DNA from: an uncultured Rikenella sp.
Lineage (GTDB): Bacteria > Bacteroidota > Bacteroidia > Bacteroidales > Rikenellaceae
DNA length: 18,897 nt
Reading direction: 5' to 3'
Assembly (NCBI RefSeq): GCF_910577125.1
Contig: NZ_CAJTMN010000037.1
Span: forward strand, 1 to 18,897
This document shows, in pieces, positions 12,964-18,897 of this stretch (its first letter is position 1; each line of letters begins with the position of its first letter). The translations under genes and the position numbers were made by a program. The notes below the pieces were generated by a model. The model saw nothing but the letters and a program-made list of their open reading frames with translations. It had not been told where the DNA came from and did no database searches.

Positions 12964-15900
12964 TCGATTGCGGCAAGTGGGCTTTCTCGCATCGGAAGCT
13001 CGTCTATTTTCTGCTGGCGGTGCTGCTGGCCGGCGGGATCAAGTCGGCGTGGGACATGGGGAAACTCGAAGACCCCGAGATCAAGGTCAAGATCGCCATG
13101 GTGGTCGGGATCCGTCCGGGCGCCTCGGCGCACGAGATGGAGATGGAGGTCGTCGACCCGCTGGAGAAGGCGATCCGGACGCTCGGGGAGGTGAACTGCG
13201 TCCAGAGCTGGTCGTACAACGACCTGTGCCTCATCCAGGTCGAACTGAAGAGCACGACGCCGGACGACCGCCTCGAACAGTGCTGGGACATGCTGCGGCA
13301 CAAGGTCTCCGATGCCGCGGCGTCGCTGCCCGACGGAACCTCCGTCCGGGTGCAGGACGATTTCAATCTGGTCTACGGCATGTTCTATGCCCTGACCGCC
13401 GACGGCTTCGGCGAACGGGAGCTGGCCGACTACGCTTCGCTGGTGCAGCGCGAGCTGACCGATCTGGAGGGCGTGGCGCGGGTCGAACTCTACGGGGTGC
13501 GCGAGGAGTGCATCGACATCTCGCTGCGCGCCGACCGGATGGCGACGCTCGGTATCTCGCCGACCGAGGTGCTCGCCACCCTGAACGGACAGAACGGGAC
13601 GTTCTATGCCGGTTACTACGACAGCGGCGACCGGAGGGTCAGGGTGACGGTGGCCGACAAGTCGCGCACGGTCGAACAGATCCGTAATCTGATTATTCAG
13701 GGTCACGAAGACGACCAGCTGCGGCTGGGCGACATAGCGACTGTGGAGAGCGGCTACGCGGAACCCGTCCGTCAGGCGATGACCCGCGACGGGGAGCGGG
13801 CCGTCGGCATCGCCGTGGCGGCCGCTTCGGGAACCGACATCGTGAAGGTCGGCCGGGCGGTCGAACGCCGGCTCGACGAGCTCCGGGAGAGGCGCTTCCC
13901 GGCGGGGGTCGACTGCCACAAGGTCTTTTACCAGCCCGAGCGGGTGACGGACGCGCTGTCGACGTTTTTCGTCAACCTCGTCGAGTCGGTCGTGATCGTG
14001 ATCGTCATTCTGATGCTTACGATGGGATTCCGCAGCGGCGTCATCATCGGGTTCAGCCTTCTGACGATCGTCGTCGGCACCTTCCTGCTGCTGGGGATGG
14101 CGGGCGGCACGATGCAGCGGGTCTCGCTGGCGGCCTTCATCCTCGCCATGGGGATGCTGGTCGACAACGCCATCGTCGTGGTGGACGGCATACTGGTCGA
14201 CCTGAAGCAGGGCAGGCCGCGGAGGGAGGCGATGTGTGCCATCGGACGGAAGACCGCCCTGCCGCTGCTGGGCGCCACGGTCATCGCGATCCTCGCTTTT
14301 CTGCCGGTCTTCCTGTCGCCCGACACGGCGGGGGTCTATATCCGCGACTTGTTCATCGTCCTGGCGGCGAGCCTGCTGCTGAGCTGGATTCTGGCCCTCG
14401 TGCATGTGCCGCTGATGGCCGACCGGCTCCTGAAACGGCCGGCACGAACCGAGGCGGCGGCCGAACTCTATGACAGTCCGCTCTACCGCCGCTTCGGCCG
14501 CCTGCTCCGCTTCGGACTGCGGCACCGGATCACGGCTCTGGCGACTGCGCTCCTGCTGCTCGGACTGAGTGTCTGGGGGTTCGGCTATGTCCGGCAGGGG
14601 TTCTTCCCCGACATGGTCTACGACCAGCTCTATATCGAATACAAACTGCCGGAGGGGACGAACTCGACCCGTGTGGCGGCCGACCTGCGGGAGATCGAGG
14701 CCTATCTCAGGACGCGCCCCGAGGTGCGGAGCATCACGGCTGTGACGGGCGGAACGCCGGCCCGCTATAACCTCGTGCGGAGCATCGCCACGCCGTCGCT
14801 CGCCTATGGCGAACTGATCGTCGATTTCGAGTCGCCCGAGGAGCTGGTCGGGAATATGGACGCCATTCAGGACGAGCTCTCGGCGCGCTACCCGGACGCT
14901 TATGTCAAGGTGAAGCGCTACAACATCATGTTTAAGAAGTACCCGATCGAGGTGCAGTTCTCGGGGCCCGACCCGGCGGTCTTGCACCGGCTGGCGGACT
15001 CGGCGCGGGCGATCATGAGGCGGACGCCGGAGGTGGCGCAGATCACGACGGGGTGGGAGCCTGCCGTGCCGGTTTGGGTGGCGGACTACGATCAGGCGGC
15101 TGCCCGCCGTGTCCGTCTGAGCCGGCAGGACATCGCGGTGTCGCTGCTGACGGCCGAGGGCGGGATTCCGGTCGGAACGTTTTACGAAGGCACGCACCGC
15201 AACACGATCTACCTCAAGTGTACGGCGGCGGACGGGGAGCGCATCGATAATCCCGAGAATGTCCCGGTCTTCCCGCTGCTCCCGAACGCGGAGGCGCTCT
15301 TCGACGACGAGTTGGCGCTGAGTCTGCGGAGCGGGACGCTCGACAAGGGCGATCTCCTCCGGGCGCTGACGCAGACTGTGCCGCTCGGACAGGTCGGACA
15401 GGGGGTCGGCGTGGAGTGGGAGGATCCGGTCGTCCTGCGCTACAACGGCCGCCGCATGCAGAATGTGATGTGTTCGCCGGTGCCGGGGGTTGAGACGGAG
15501 GCGGCGCGGAGGATCGTTGCCGAGCGGATCGAGGCTCTGGAGCTGCCGGCCGGCTATTCGCTGCGCTGGGACGGCGAGAAGGGGGCCCGAGACCAGACGA
15601 TGTACTGGCTTTTCAAACAGGTTCCGCTGGCGATCGTGCTCATCGTCACGGTTCTGATCGTGCTGTTCGGCGACTATCGCAAGCCGGCGGTCGTGTTGTG
15701 CTGCATCCCGCTGCTGGCTGTCGGGATTGTCGGGGCGATGCTGCTGACGGGCAAGACGTTCGACTTCTGTGCCATCGTCGGGGCGCTGGGGCTGATGGGG
15801 ATGCTGATCAAGAACTGCATCGTGCTGCTGGACGAGATCGGGGCGAATGCGGGGAGGGGAACCGACCCGGTCGATGCGCTGGTGGTCAGCGCTCAGAGCC

Positions 15901-16082
15901 GGCTGCGGCCGGTGATGATGGCTTCGGTCACCACGATTCTCGGGATGATTCCGCTGCTGGGCGATGCGATGTTCGGTTCGATGGCGGCGACGATCATGGG
16001 CGGGCTGCTCTTCTCGACGGTCGCCACGCTGCTCTTCCTTCCGATCCTGTATGCTTTGTTCTTCAGGATTCGGACGAAGTGA
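12960..16082 (+). CDS. RND-family inner-membrane efflux transporter (AcrB-like)
   Basis: A 1040-aa pump, normal length for the hydrophobe/amphiphile efflux family. The order is TM1 (about 10-30), first periplasmic loop, a TM2-TM6 bundle (about 335-480), TM7 (about 520-545), second loop, and TM8-TM12 (about 880-1035). TM4 has GMLVDNAIVVVD with D402-N403, where AcrB has Asp-Asp. TM10 has MLIKNCIVLLDE with the proton-relay Lys (K951). Proton-driven drug export across the envelope follows from the family. The coding sequence is very GC-rich, which creates long antisense open frames that are not genes. No TolC-like outer-membrane gene follows, so the channel must be encoded elsewhere. Substrate unknown. 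Confidence 0.95.
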   Translation: MIDCGKWAFSHRKLVYFLLAVLLAGGIKSAWDMGKLEDPEIKVKIAMVVGIRPGASAHEMEMEVVDPLEKAIRTLGEVNCVQSWSYNDLCLIQVELKSTTPDDRLEQCWDMLRHKVSDAAASLPDGTSVRVQDDFNLVYGMFYALTADGFGERELADYASLVQRELTDLEGVARVELYGVREECIDISLRADRMATLGISPTEVLATLNGQNGTFYAGYYDSGDRRVRVTVADKSRTVEQIRNLIIQGHEDDQLRLGDIATVESGYAEPVRQAMTRDGERAVGIAVAAASGTDIVKVGRAVERRLDELRERRFPAGVDCHKVFYQPERVTDALSTFFVNLVESVVIVIVILMLTMGFRSGVIIGFSLLTIVVGTFLLLGMAGGTMQRVSLAAFILAMGMLVDNAIVVVDGILVDLKQGRPRREAMCAIGRKTALPLLGATVIAILAFLPVFLSPDTAGVYIRDLFIVLAASLLLSWILALVHVPLMADRLLKRPARTEAAAELYDSPLYRRFGRLLRFGLRHRITALATALLLLGLSVWGFGYVRQGFFPDMVYDQLYIEYKLPEGTNSTRVAADLREIEAYLRTRPEVRSITAVTGGTPARYNLVRSIATPSLAYGELIVDFESPEELVGNMDAIQDELSARYPDAYVKVKRYNIMFKKYPIEVQFSGPDPAVLHRLADSARAIMRRTPEVAQITTGWEPAVPVWVADYDQAAARRVRLSRQDIAVSLLTAEGGIPVGTFYEGTHRNTIYLKCTAADGERIDNPENVPVFPLLPNAEALFDDELALSLRSGTLDKGDLLRALTQTVPLGQVGQGVGVEWEDPVVLRYNGRRMQNVMCSPVPGVETEAARRIVAERIEALELPAGYSLRWDGEKGARDQTMYWLFKQVPLAIVLIVTVLIVLFGDYRKPAVVLCCIPLLAVGIVGAMLLTGKTFDFCAIVGALGLMGMLIKNCIVLLDEIGANAGRGTDPVDALVVSAQSRLRPVMMASVTTILGMIPLLGDAMFGSMAATIMGGLLFSTVATLLFLPILYALFFRIRTK

Positions 16083-16122
16083 TGCGGGGGGAAGAGGGGT
16101 TTCTTTAAAGCTTTATACGTGA

Positions 16123-16166
16123 AAAGGAGGGAAGGGGCTGCTGTGGGGCGGCCTCTTCCCTCCTTT
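16123..16166. terminator. Bidirectional terminator between the pump and ferritin genes
   Basis: A 16-bp stem, 16123-16138 with 16151-16166, has a single G-T wobble and a 12-nt loop. It sits between convergent genes. On the minus strand it is followed by TTTTC, on the plus strand by only a few T, so it probably serves both, with U-tracts of modest quality. Confidence 0.75.
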
Positions 16167-16204
16167 GCTGTTTCGATCGTCTTGCCGAAAGACGGATGAG
16201 GGGG

Positions 16205-16720
16205 CTACTGGGCGGAGATGCTCGGGGCGGTGTAGGTGCGGCTGCCGAGCTCTTTGTCGATCATGTAGAGGCCCATCTGGCTCTCGGAGACCATCCGAAG
16301 CTGGTCGATGATGTCGCGGGCGTTCTCTTCTTCTTCCACTTGTTCGTTCACGAACCAGATCAGCTGGTTGGAGGTGGCGAAGTCTTTCTCGTCGGCGGCC
16401 AGACGGCACAGGTTGTCGATCAGGGAGGTCACTTTCTGTTCGTGGGCGAGGGTCTCTTTGAACATGTCGAGGGGGGTGGCCCATTCGGTCGGTACGGCGG
16501 CGATGGGGGCTAAGGTCACGCGCCCGCCGCGGCTCTGGATGTAGTCGATGAAGATTTGGGCGTGGGCTTGTTCTTCTTGGTACTGGACGGAGAACCAGTT
16601 GGCGATCCCTTTATAGCCTTTGGCGGCGGCGTCGAGGGACATGGACAGGTAGAGGTAGGCGGACCATTGTTCGGCGTTGATCTGGGCGTTGAGGGCTTCT
16701 TGTAGTTTGTTGCTTAACAT
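16205..16720 (-). CDS. ftnA: Non-heme ferritin (bacterial FtnA type)
   Basis: 171 aa, the normal length for a four-helix ferritin subunit that assembles into an iron-storing 24-mer. The ferroxidase ligands are all present at the positions of E. coli FtnA: E17, E50 and H53 (in EEQAH), E94 (LAHEQ), Q127 and E130, with E126 and E129 for the third site. No heme-ligand Met motif of bacterioferritin is evident. It oxidises Fe(II) and stores it as mineral, protecting against iron-driven oxidative stress. The gene has its own -7 box and lies 58 bp after an AraC-type gene on the same strand. Confidence 0.96.
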   Translation of the reverse strand: MLSNKLQEALNAQINAEQWSAYLYLSMSLDAAAKGYKGIANWFSVQYQEEQAHAQIFIDYIQSRGGRVTLAPIAAVPTEWATPLDMFKETLAHEQKVTSLIDNLCRLAADEKDFATSNQLIWFVNEQVEEEENARDIIDQLRMVSESQMGLYMIDKELGSRTYTAPSISAQ

Positions 16721-16744
16721 GGTTGTTAGGGTTTATGTGTGGGG

Positions 16745-16752
16745 CAAAGGTA
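16745..16752 (-). promoter_or_regulatory. -7 box of the ferritin gene
   Basis: TACCTTTG on the minus strand, 24 bp before the ferritin ATG (16720). It matches TAnnTTTG exactly. No TTTG -33 element is visible at the usual distance, which is common for regulated promoters. Confidence 0.55.
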
Positions 16753-16778
16753 GTGATTTTCGGGTGTCGGAGGGTGGG

Positions 16779-17624
16779 TCAGAGGCCGCTTTTTTCGTAG
16801 CGACGGCGGTAGGCGAGGGGGGTCAGGCCGAAGCGGCGGCGGAAGAGTTTGATGAAGTGGGAGGGGTTGGGGAGGTGGCAGTCGCGGGCGATTTTGCTGA
16901 TGGGGTCGGGGGTGGTGATGAGCTGGAGCTGGGCGCGGTTCAGGCGCTGGTCGATGATCCAGCGGTGGGGGGTGGTGCCGAAGGTGCGCTGGCAGTGGTT
17001 CTTGAAGGCGGTGGGGCTCATGTCGCATTGGGCGGCGAGGCTGGAGACGCTGGCGGTGGTGAAGATGTTGGCGTGCATCACTTCGTTGAAGGTGTGGCGG
17101 CTCTGGGTGAGGGATTGGCAGAGGGGGCGGCTGATGCAGCAGCCGGGCTGGGTCTGGAGAAGTTGGAAGAGTTCGCAGATCTTCAGGCGGCTGAGTTCGG
17201 GGTGGTTCCGGTGGAGGGGGGTGTTCAGCAGGCGGTTCAGGGAGCGGAAGTAGTTCTCGATCAGGGGCCAGGCGGGGTAGGTGTAGACGCCGGCGGTGTT
17301 CCGGCAGGTGGAGCACAGGCGGGTGGTGGCGGCGACTTGGGGGGCGGGGATGAAGTCGTTCCGGAGGTCGTCGGGGGTGTAGAACAGGAGGGTCTGGCGG
17401 AAGGGGCGGCCGCTGTCGGCGGGGTCGTTCTCGATGTAGTGGGTGCCGGGGCTCAGGTGGAAGAGTTCGCCGCTCCGGACGGTGACGTAGCGGTCGCCGA
17501 GGTGGATCAGTTTGGTGCCTTGCTCGATGTAGCCGACGACGGGGCGCTCGTAGCGGATGGTCTGGATGCCGGCGTTGATGTCGATCTGGTAGCGGGAGAT
17601 GTGGGAGGTGGAGGTGGTGTTCAT
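16779..17624 (-). CDS. AraC-family regulator
   Basis: 281 aa. The N-terminal half is a cupin-like domain: VVGYIEQGTKLIHLGDRYVT (30-49), then SGELFHLSPGTHYI (51-64). The C-terminal 100 residues carry both HTH units: SVSSLAAQCDMSPTAFKNHC and ISKIARDCHLPNPSHFIKLF, ending GLTPLAYRRRY. C104 and C107 (CSTC) plus a second cysteine pair near 161-162 are unusual and might sense metal or redox state. The sense strand is strikingly C-rich and poor in G, unlike the AraC gene at 10.9 kb. It lies just upstream of ferritin on the same strand, so regulation of iron storage is conceivable but unproven. Confidence 0.9.
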   Translation of the reverse strand: MNTTSTSHISRYQIDINAGIQTIRYERPVVGYIEQGTKLIHLGDRYVTVRSGELFHLSPGTHYIENDPADSGRPFRQTLLFYTPDDLRNDFIPAPQVAATTRLCSTCRNTAGVYTYPAWPLIENYFRSLNRLLNTPLHRNHPELSRLKICELFQLLQTQPGCCISRPLCQSLTQSRHTFNEVMHANIFTTASVSSLAAQCDMSPTAFKNHCQRTFGTTPHRWIIDQRLNRAQLQLITTPDPISKIARDCHLPNPSHFIKLFRRRFGLTPLAYRRRYEKSGL

Positions 17625-17878
17625 GGCGGGTGGGGTTATCGGGGGTAGGTGTCTGATTTATTGTGTAATGGTTTGGTGTGTCGTTTGGACGGGGGCCGAA
17701 AATGAGGCTATCTTTGGCTCACGATGAAAGAGGACACGCAGGGGTAATTAATGTTGCGAATATAGTAAATTTTAACCCGTATGAGTTATTTAATGGCTGT
17801 TTTTGTGAAAAACGCTCTGGAGGGGGCCGGTGGGGTGAAGATAAGCATTAATCCGGGGAATCACTATAAAATAAAATC
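17625..17878. other. Divergent intergenic region with a long leader
   Basis: 254 bp between the AraC gene and the plus-strand 148-aa gene. It holds the promoter at 17684-17716 and a 7-codon open frame MKEDTQG (17723-17746) directly after the predicted start of transcription, followed by an AT-rich stretch around 17745-17800. No promoter box is obvious for the AraC gene. Confidence 0.5.
17684..17716 (+). promoter_or_regulatory. Promoter reading toward the 148-aa gene
   Basis: TTTG (17684-17687), a 21-nt spacer and TATCTTTG (17709-17716). It predicts a transcript starting near 17724 and a leader of about 155 nt before ATG 17879, long compared with the 5-30 nt leaders elsewhere in this window. 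Confidence 0.6.
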
Positions 17879-18325
17879 ATGGAGGCGGAAATCTTAAGGG
17901 AGGGTATGCGAAGAATAGAACGGCTGGAGGTGGTCTACGAGCGGCTGGCGGAGCTGCTGGAACCGGCGGAGCTGGAGGAGAATCCGTTGCCGGCGGCGAG
18001 GGGATGTATGGCGGCGTTGAGGGGGCTGGAACGGTGTGTGGAACTGAGGCTGAAGATCCTGAGGGAGGCGGAAAGGTGGCCGGAGCGGGAGCTGAGGGAG
18101 GAGGAGAGGAGGGCGAAGGTGGACTGGAGTCGGTTGTCGGACGGGGCGCTCAGGGAGGTGGAGGAGGCGCTGGTGCCGTGTGAGGAGGGAGGGGAAGACA
18201 TAAAGGAAAACGCTGGCGGTTCGAAGAGAAGGGCGCTCTCGGGGAGGGGGCGAAGGGTGGGATGCTCGGCGAAGGGCGGGGCGGAAGGGCTTGCCGATGA
18301 AGTGACCCGGGCGGATGATTCTTAA
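17879..18325 (+). CDS. Unknown coiled-coil protein
   Basis: A 148-aa protein. Residues 1-85 are rich in Glu, Arg and Leu with heptad-like spacing (a long helix or coiled coil), followed by VDWSRLSDGALREVEEAL (about 80-97), a short helical motif reminiscent of small terminase-like or helix-turn-helix adaptor proteins of Bacteroidetes. That resemblance is from memory and not firm. The last 50 residues are low-complexity, Gly/Lys/Arg-rich and probably disordered. The sense strand is extremely purine-rich. A consensus promoter lies 160 bp upstream and a GC-rich hairpin follows. It could also be a poorly conserved orphan; no function is proposed. Confidence 0.55.
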   Translation: MEAEILREGMRRIERLEVVYERLAELLEPAELEENPLPAARGCMAALRGLERCVELRLKILREAERWPERELREEERRAKVDWSRLSDGALREVEEALVPCEEGGEDIKENAGGSKRRALSGRGRRVGCSAKGGAEGLADEVTRADDS

Positions 18326-18376
18326 GGGGGTCAAAGAATGGGGGGGAGAGGCTACCCATTGGGAGTGCGGCACGCA

Positions 18377-18428
18377 CCGCCCGCCCGGCGGACGCGTTCG
18401 CGCCACGGCGGGCGGCCTTTATTATTTC
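18377..18428 (+). terminator. GC-rich hairpin followed by a T-rich run
   Basis: CCGCCCGCC (18377-18385) pairs with GGCGGGCGG (18407-18415), followed by CCTTTATTATTT. It is placed 50 bp after the 148-aa gene and is its likely terminator. Confidence 0.65.
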
Positions 18429-18436
18429 AAGTAATT

Positions 18437-18509
18437 GCGCGCCACGCCTTAAGAAGCGATTCTCTATTTTAACGGTAAGTCAAAATAGAATGAATCGCGT
18501 AAGGCGCGC
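18437..18509. repeat. 73-bp imperfect palindromic element
   Basis: Outer arms GCGCGCC (18437-18443) and GGCGCGC (18503-18509), and inner arms GCGATTC..TATTTT (18456-18470) and AAAATA....GAATCGC (18482-18498), fold around an 11-nt loop. The left arm has about 12 extra unpaired bases. It could be a structured RNA, a transfer or recombination site, or the end of a mobile element. Confidence 0.55.
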
Positions 18510-18897
18510 GAAACGCGGCGGAGCGACAGCGGAGCCGCAATGAGGCGGACACGGTTCTTCGGGCGCGAAAATCGCTTGCGCGGTTTTCGCGCTGCGCTGG
18601 GCGGAGCAGGGGGCGGAGAAACGGGCCGAACTGTCGGCCGCATTTTGCTCTTAGCTTTTGCGACCCTTTGGGTCGCCGGCCTCGGTTTTGGGGTAGAGGC
18701 TGCTATTTCGGGGTGCCCGAAGGCACCGGCGCGGGGGGGGGGCGCCGAGGACGAATCTCCGAGAATGGAGCGGTGAATGGGCCGAGCTTTTGCGACCCAT
18801 TGGGTCGCCGGGCTTGCGCGCTGGGCCTTCGGCCCACCCCCGGAGCGCGCAGCCCGAAACGGCAGAGGATTAGGCTGAGTTCTTGCAGCCCTAAGGG
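18510..18897. other. Hairpin-dense GC-rich non-coding stretch
   Basis: No credible gene. It contains a 13-bp near-perfect hairpin (18563-18575 with 18580-18592, loop TTGC), two copies of the hairpin GCGACCC-nTT-GGGTCGC (18660-18676 and 18792-18808) each in the context CTTTTGCGACCC, a G10 run (18733-18742), and nested arms GCGCGCT/AGCGCGC (18816-18822 with 18844-18850) enclosing GGGCC-TTC-GGCCC. An open frame at 18540-18776 runs through these hairpins and is not called. Confidence 0.5.

Noticed and set aside
12606..15197. 863-codon minus-strand frame opposite the RND pump
   Set aside because: Low-complexity Arg/His/Asp-rich translation that arises from GC-rich codons of the sense gene; the plus strand has intact RND signatures over the same DNA.
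16677..17648. 323-codon plus-strand frame opposite the second AraC gene
   Set aside because: Val/Gly/Ala/Glu-rich shadow caused by strong G skew; the minus strand encodes an intact AraC regulator.
18540..18776. 78-codon plus-strand frame near the right end
   Set aside because: It crosses several hairpins and the G10 run, with no promoter or recognisable sequence.
1..18897. Integrase, transposase, relaxase or reverse transcriptase
   Set aside because: None of the translated frames shows a recombinase, DDE, HUH or RT motif, so mobility is inferred only from repeats and context.

Overview
The window looks like a piece of a high-GC Bacteroidales chromosome, most likely Alistipes/Rikenellaceae. 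The main evidence is promoters: several sites fit the Bacteroidetes sigma-ABfr pattern TTTG-N19-21-TAnnTTTG and sit just upstream of genes, and Shine-Dalgarno sequences are not obvious. Gene content (split HipN/HipA kinase operon, DUF4143 ATPase, AraC regulators with RND pump, FtnA-type ferritin) agrees. The species call is inference.

Layout. (1) 1-480: a 161-bp GC-rich tandem repeat, two nearly identical copies and a partial third. Each full unit carries what looks like the 3' end of a tRNA (probably tRNA-Gly) followed by a hairpin-U-tract terminator. (2) 563-3901, minus strand: a tight four-gene operon made of an 83-aa protein, a 274-aa protein with an HNH-like motif, a 650-aa KAP-family P-loop NTPase and a small protein overlapping the NTPase stop. 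(3) 3902-4232: non-coding, with a long imperfect hairpin. (4) 4233-6125, minus: an unknown 294-aa protein, a coiled-coil/winged-helix protein and a macro-domain-like A1S_2505-type protein; the last two share an ATGA overlap. (5) 6559-7767, plus: an AAA_14/DUF4143-type ATPase with degenerate motifs. (6) 7768-8690: decaying sequence with a frameshifted small gene and a strong terminator. (7) 8691-10215, minus: a three-gene hipB-hipS-hipT type toxin-antitoxin operon with a well-formed promoter and operator. Two roughly 100-bp inverted-repeat elements with the same TTAAC half-sites lie near 7.8 kb and 10.3 kb on either side of it. (8) 10484-10741: a small unknown gene.

From about 10.8 kb the composition rises to high GC and the genes look like ordinary chromosome: an AraC regulator (10890-11729, minus) divergent from an RND efflux adaptor/pump pair (11896-16082, plus), then ferritin (minus), a second AraC regulator (minus) and an unknown coiled-coil protein (plus). 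The last 570 bp has no convincing gene but many perfect or near-perfect hairpins and a 73-bp palindromic element.

Reading: 0.5-10.8 kb looks like an accessory, defence-type island (KAP NTPase operon, macro-like protein, DUF4143 ATPase, HipBST) beside tRNA-tail repeats. The best candidate for an undescribed system is the four-gene KAP operon. No complete tRNA, rRNA, CRISPR array, transposase or integrase is visible.
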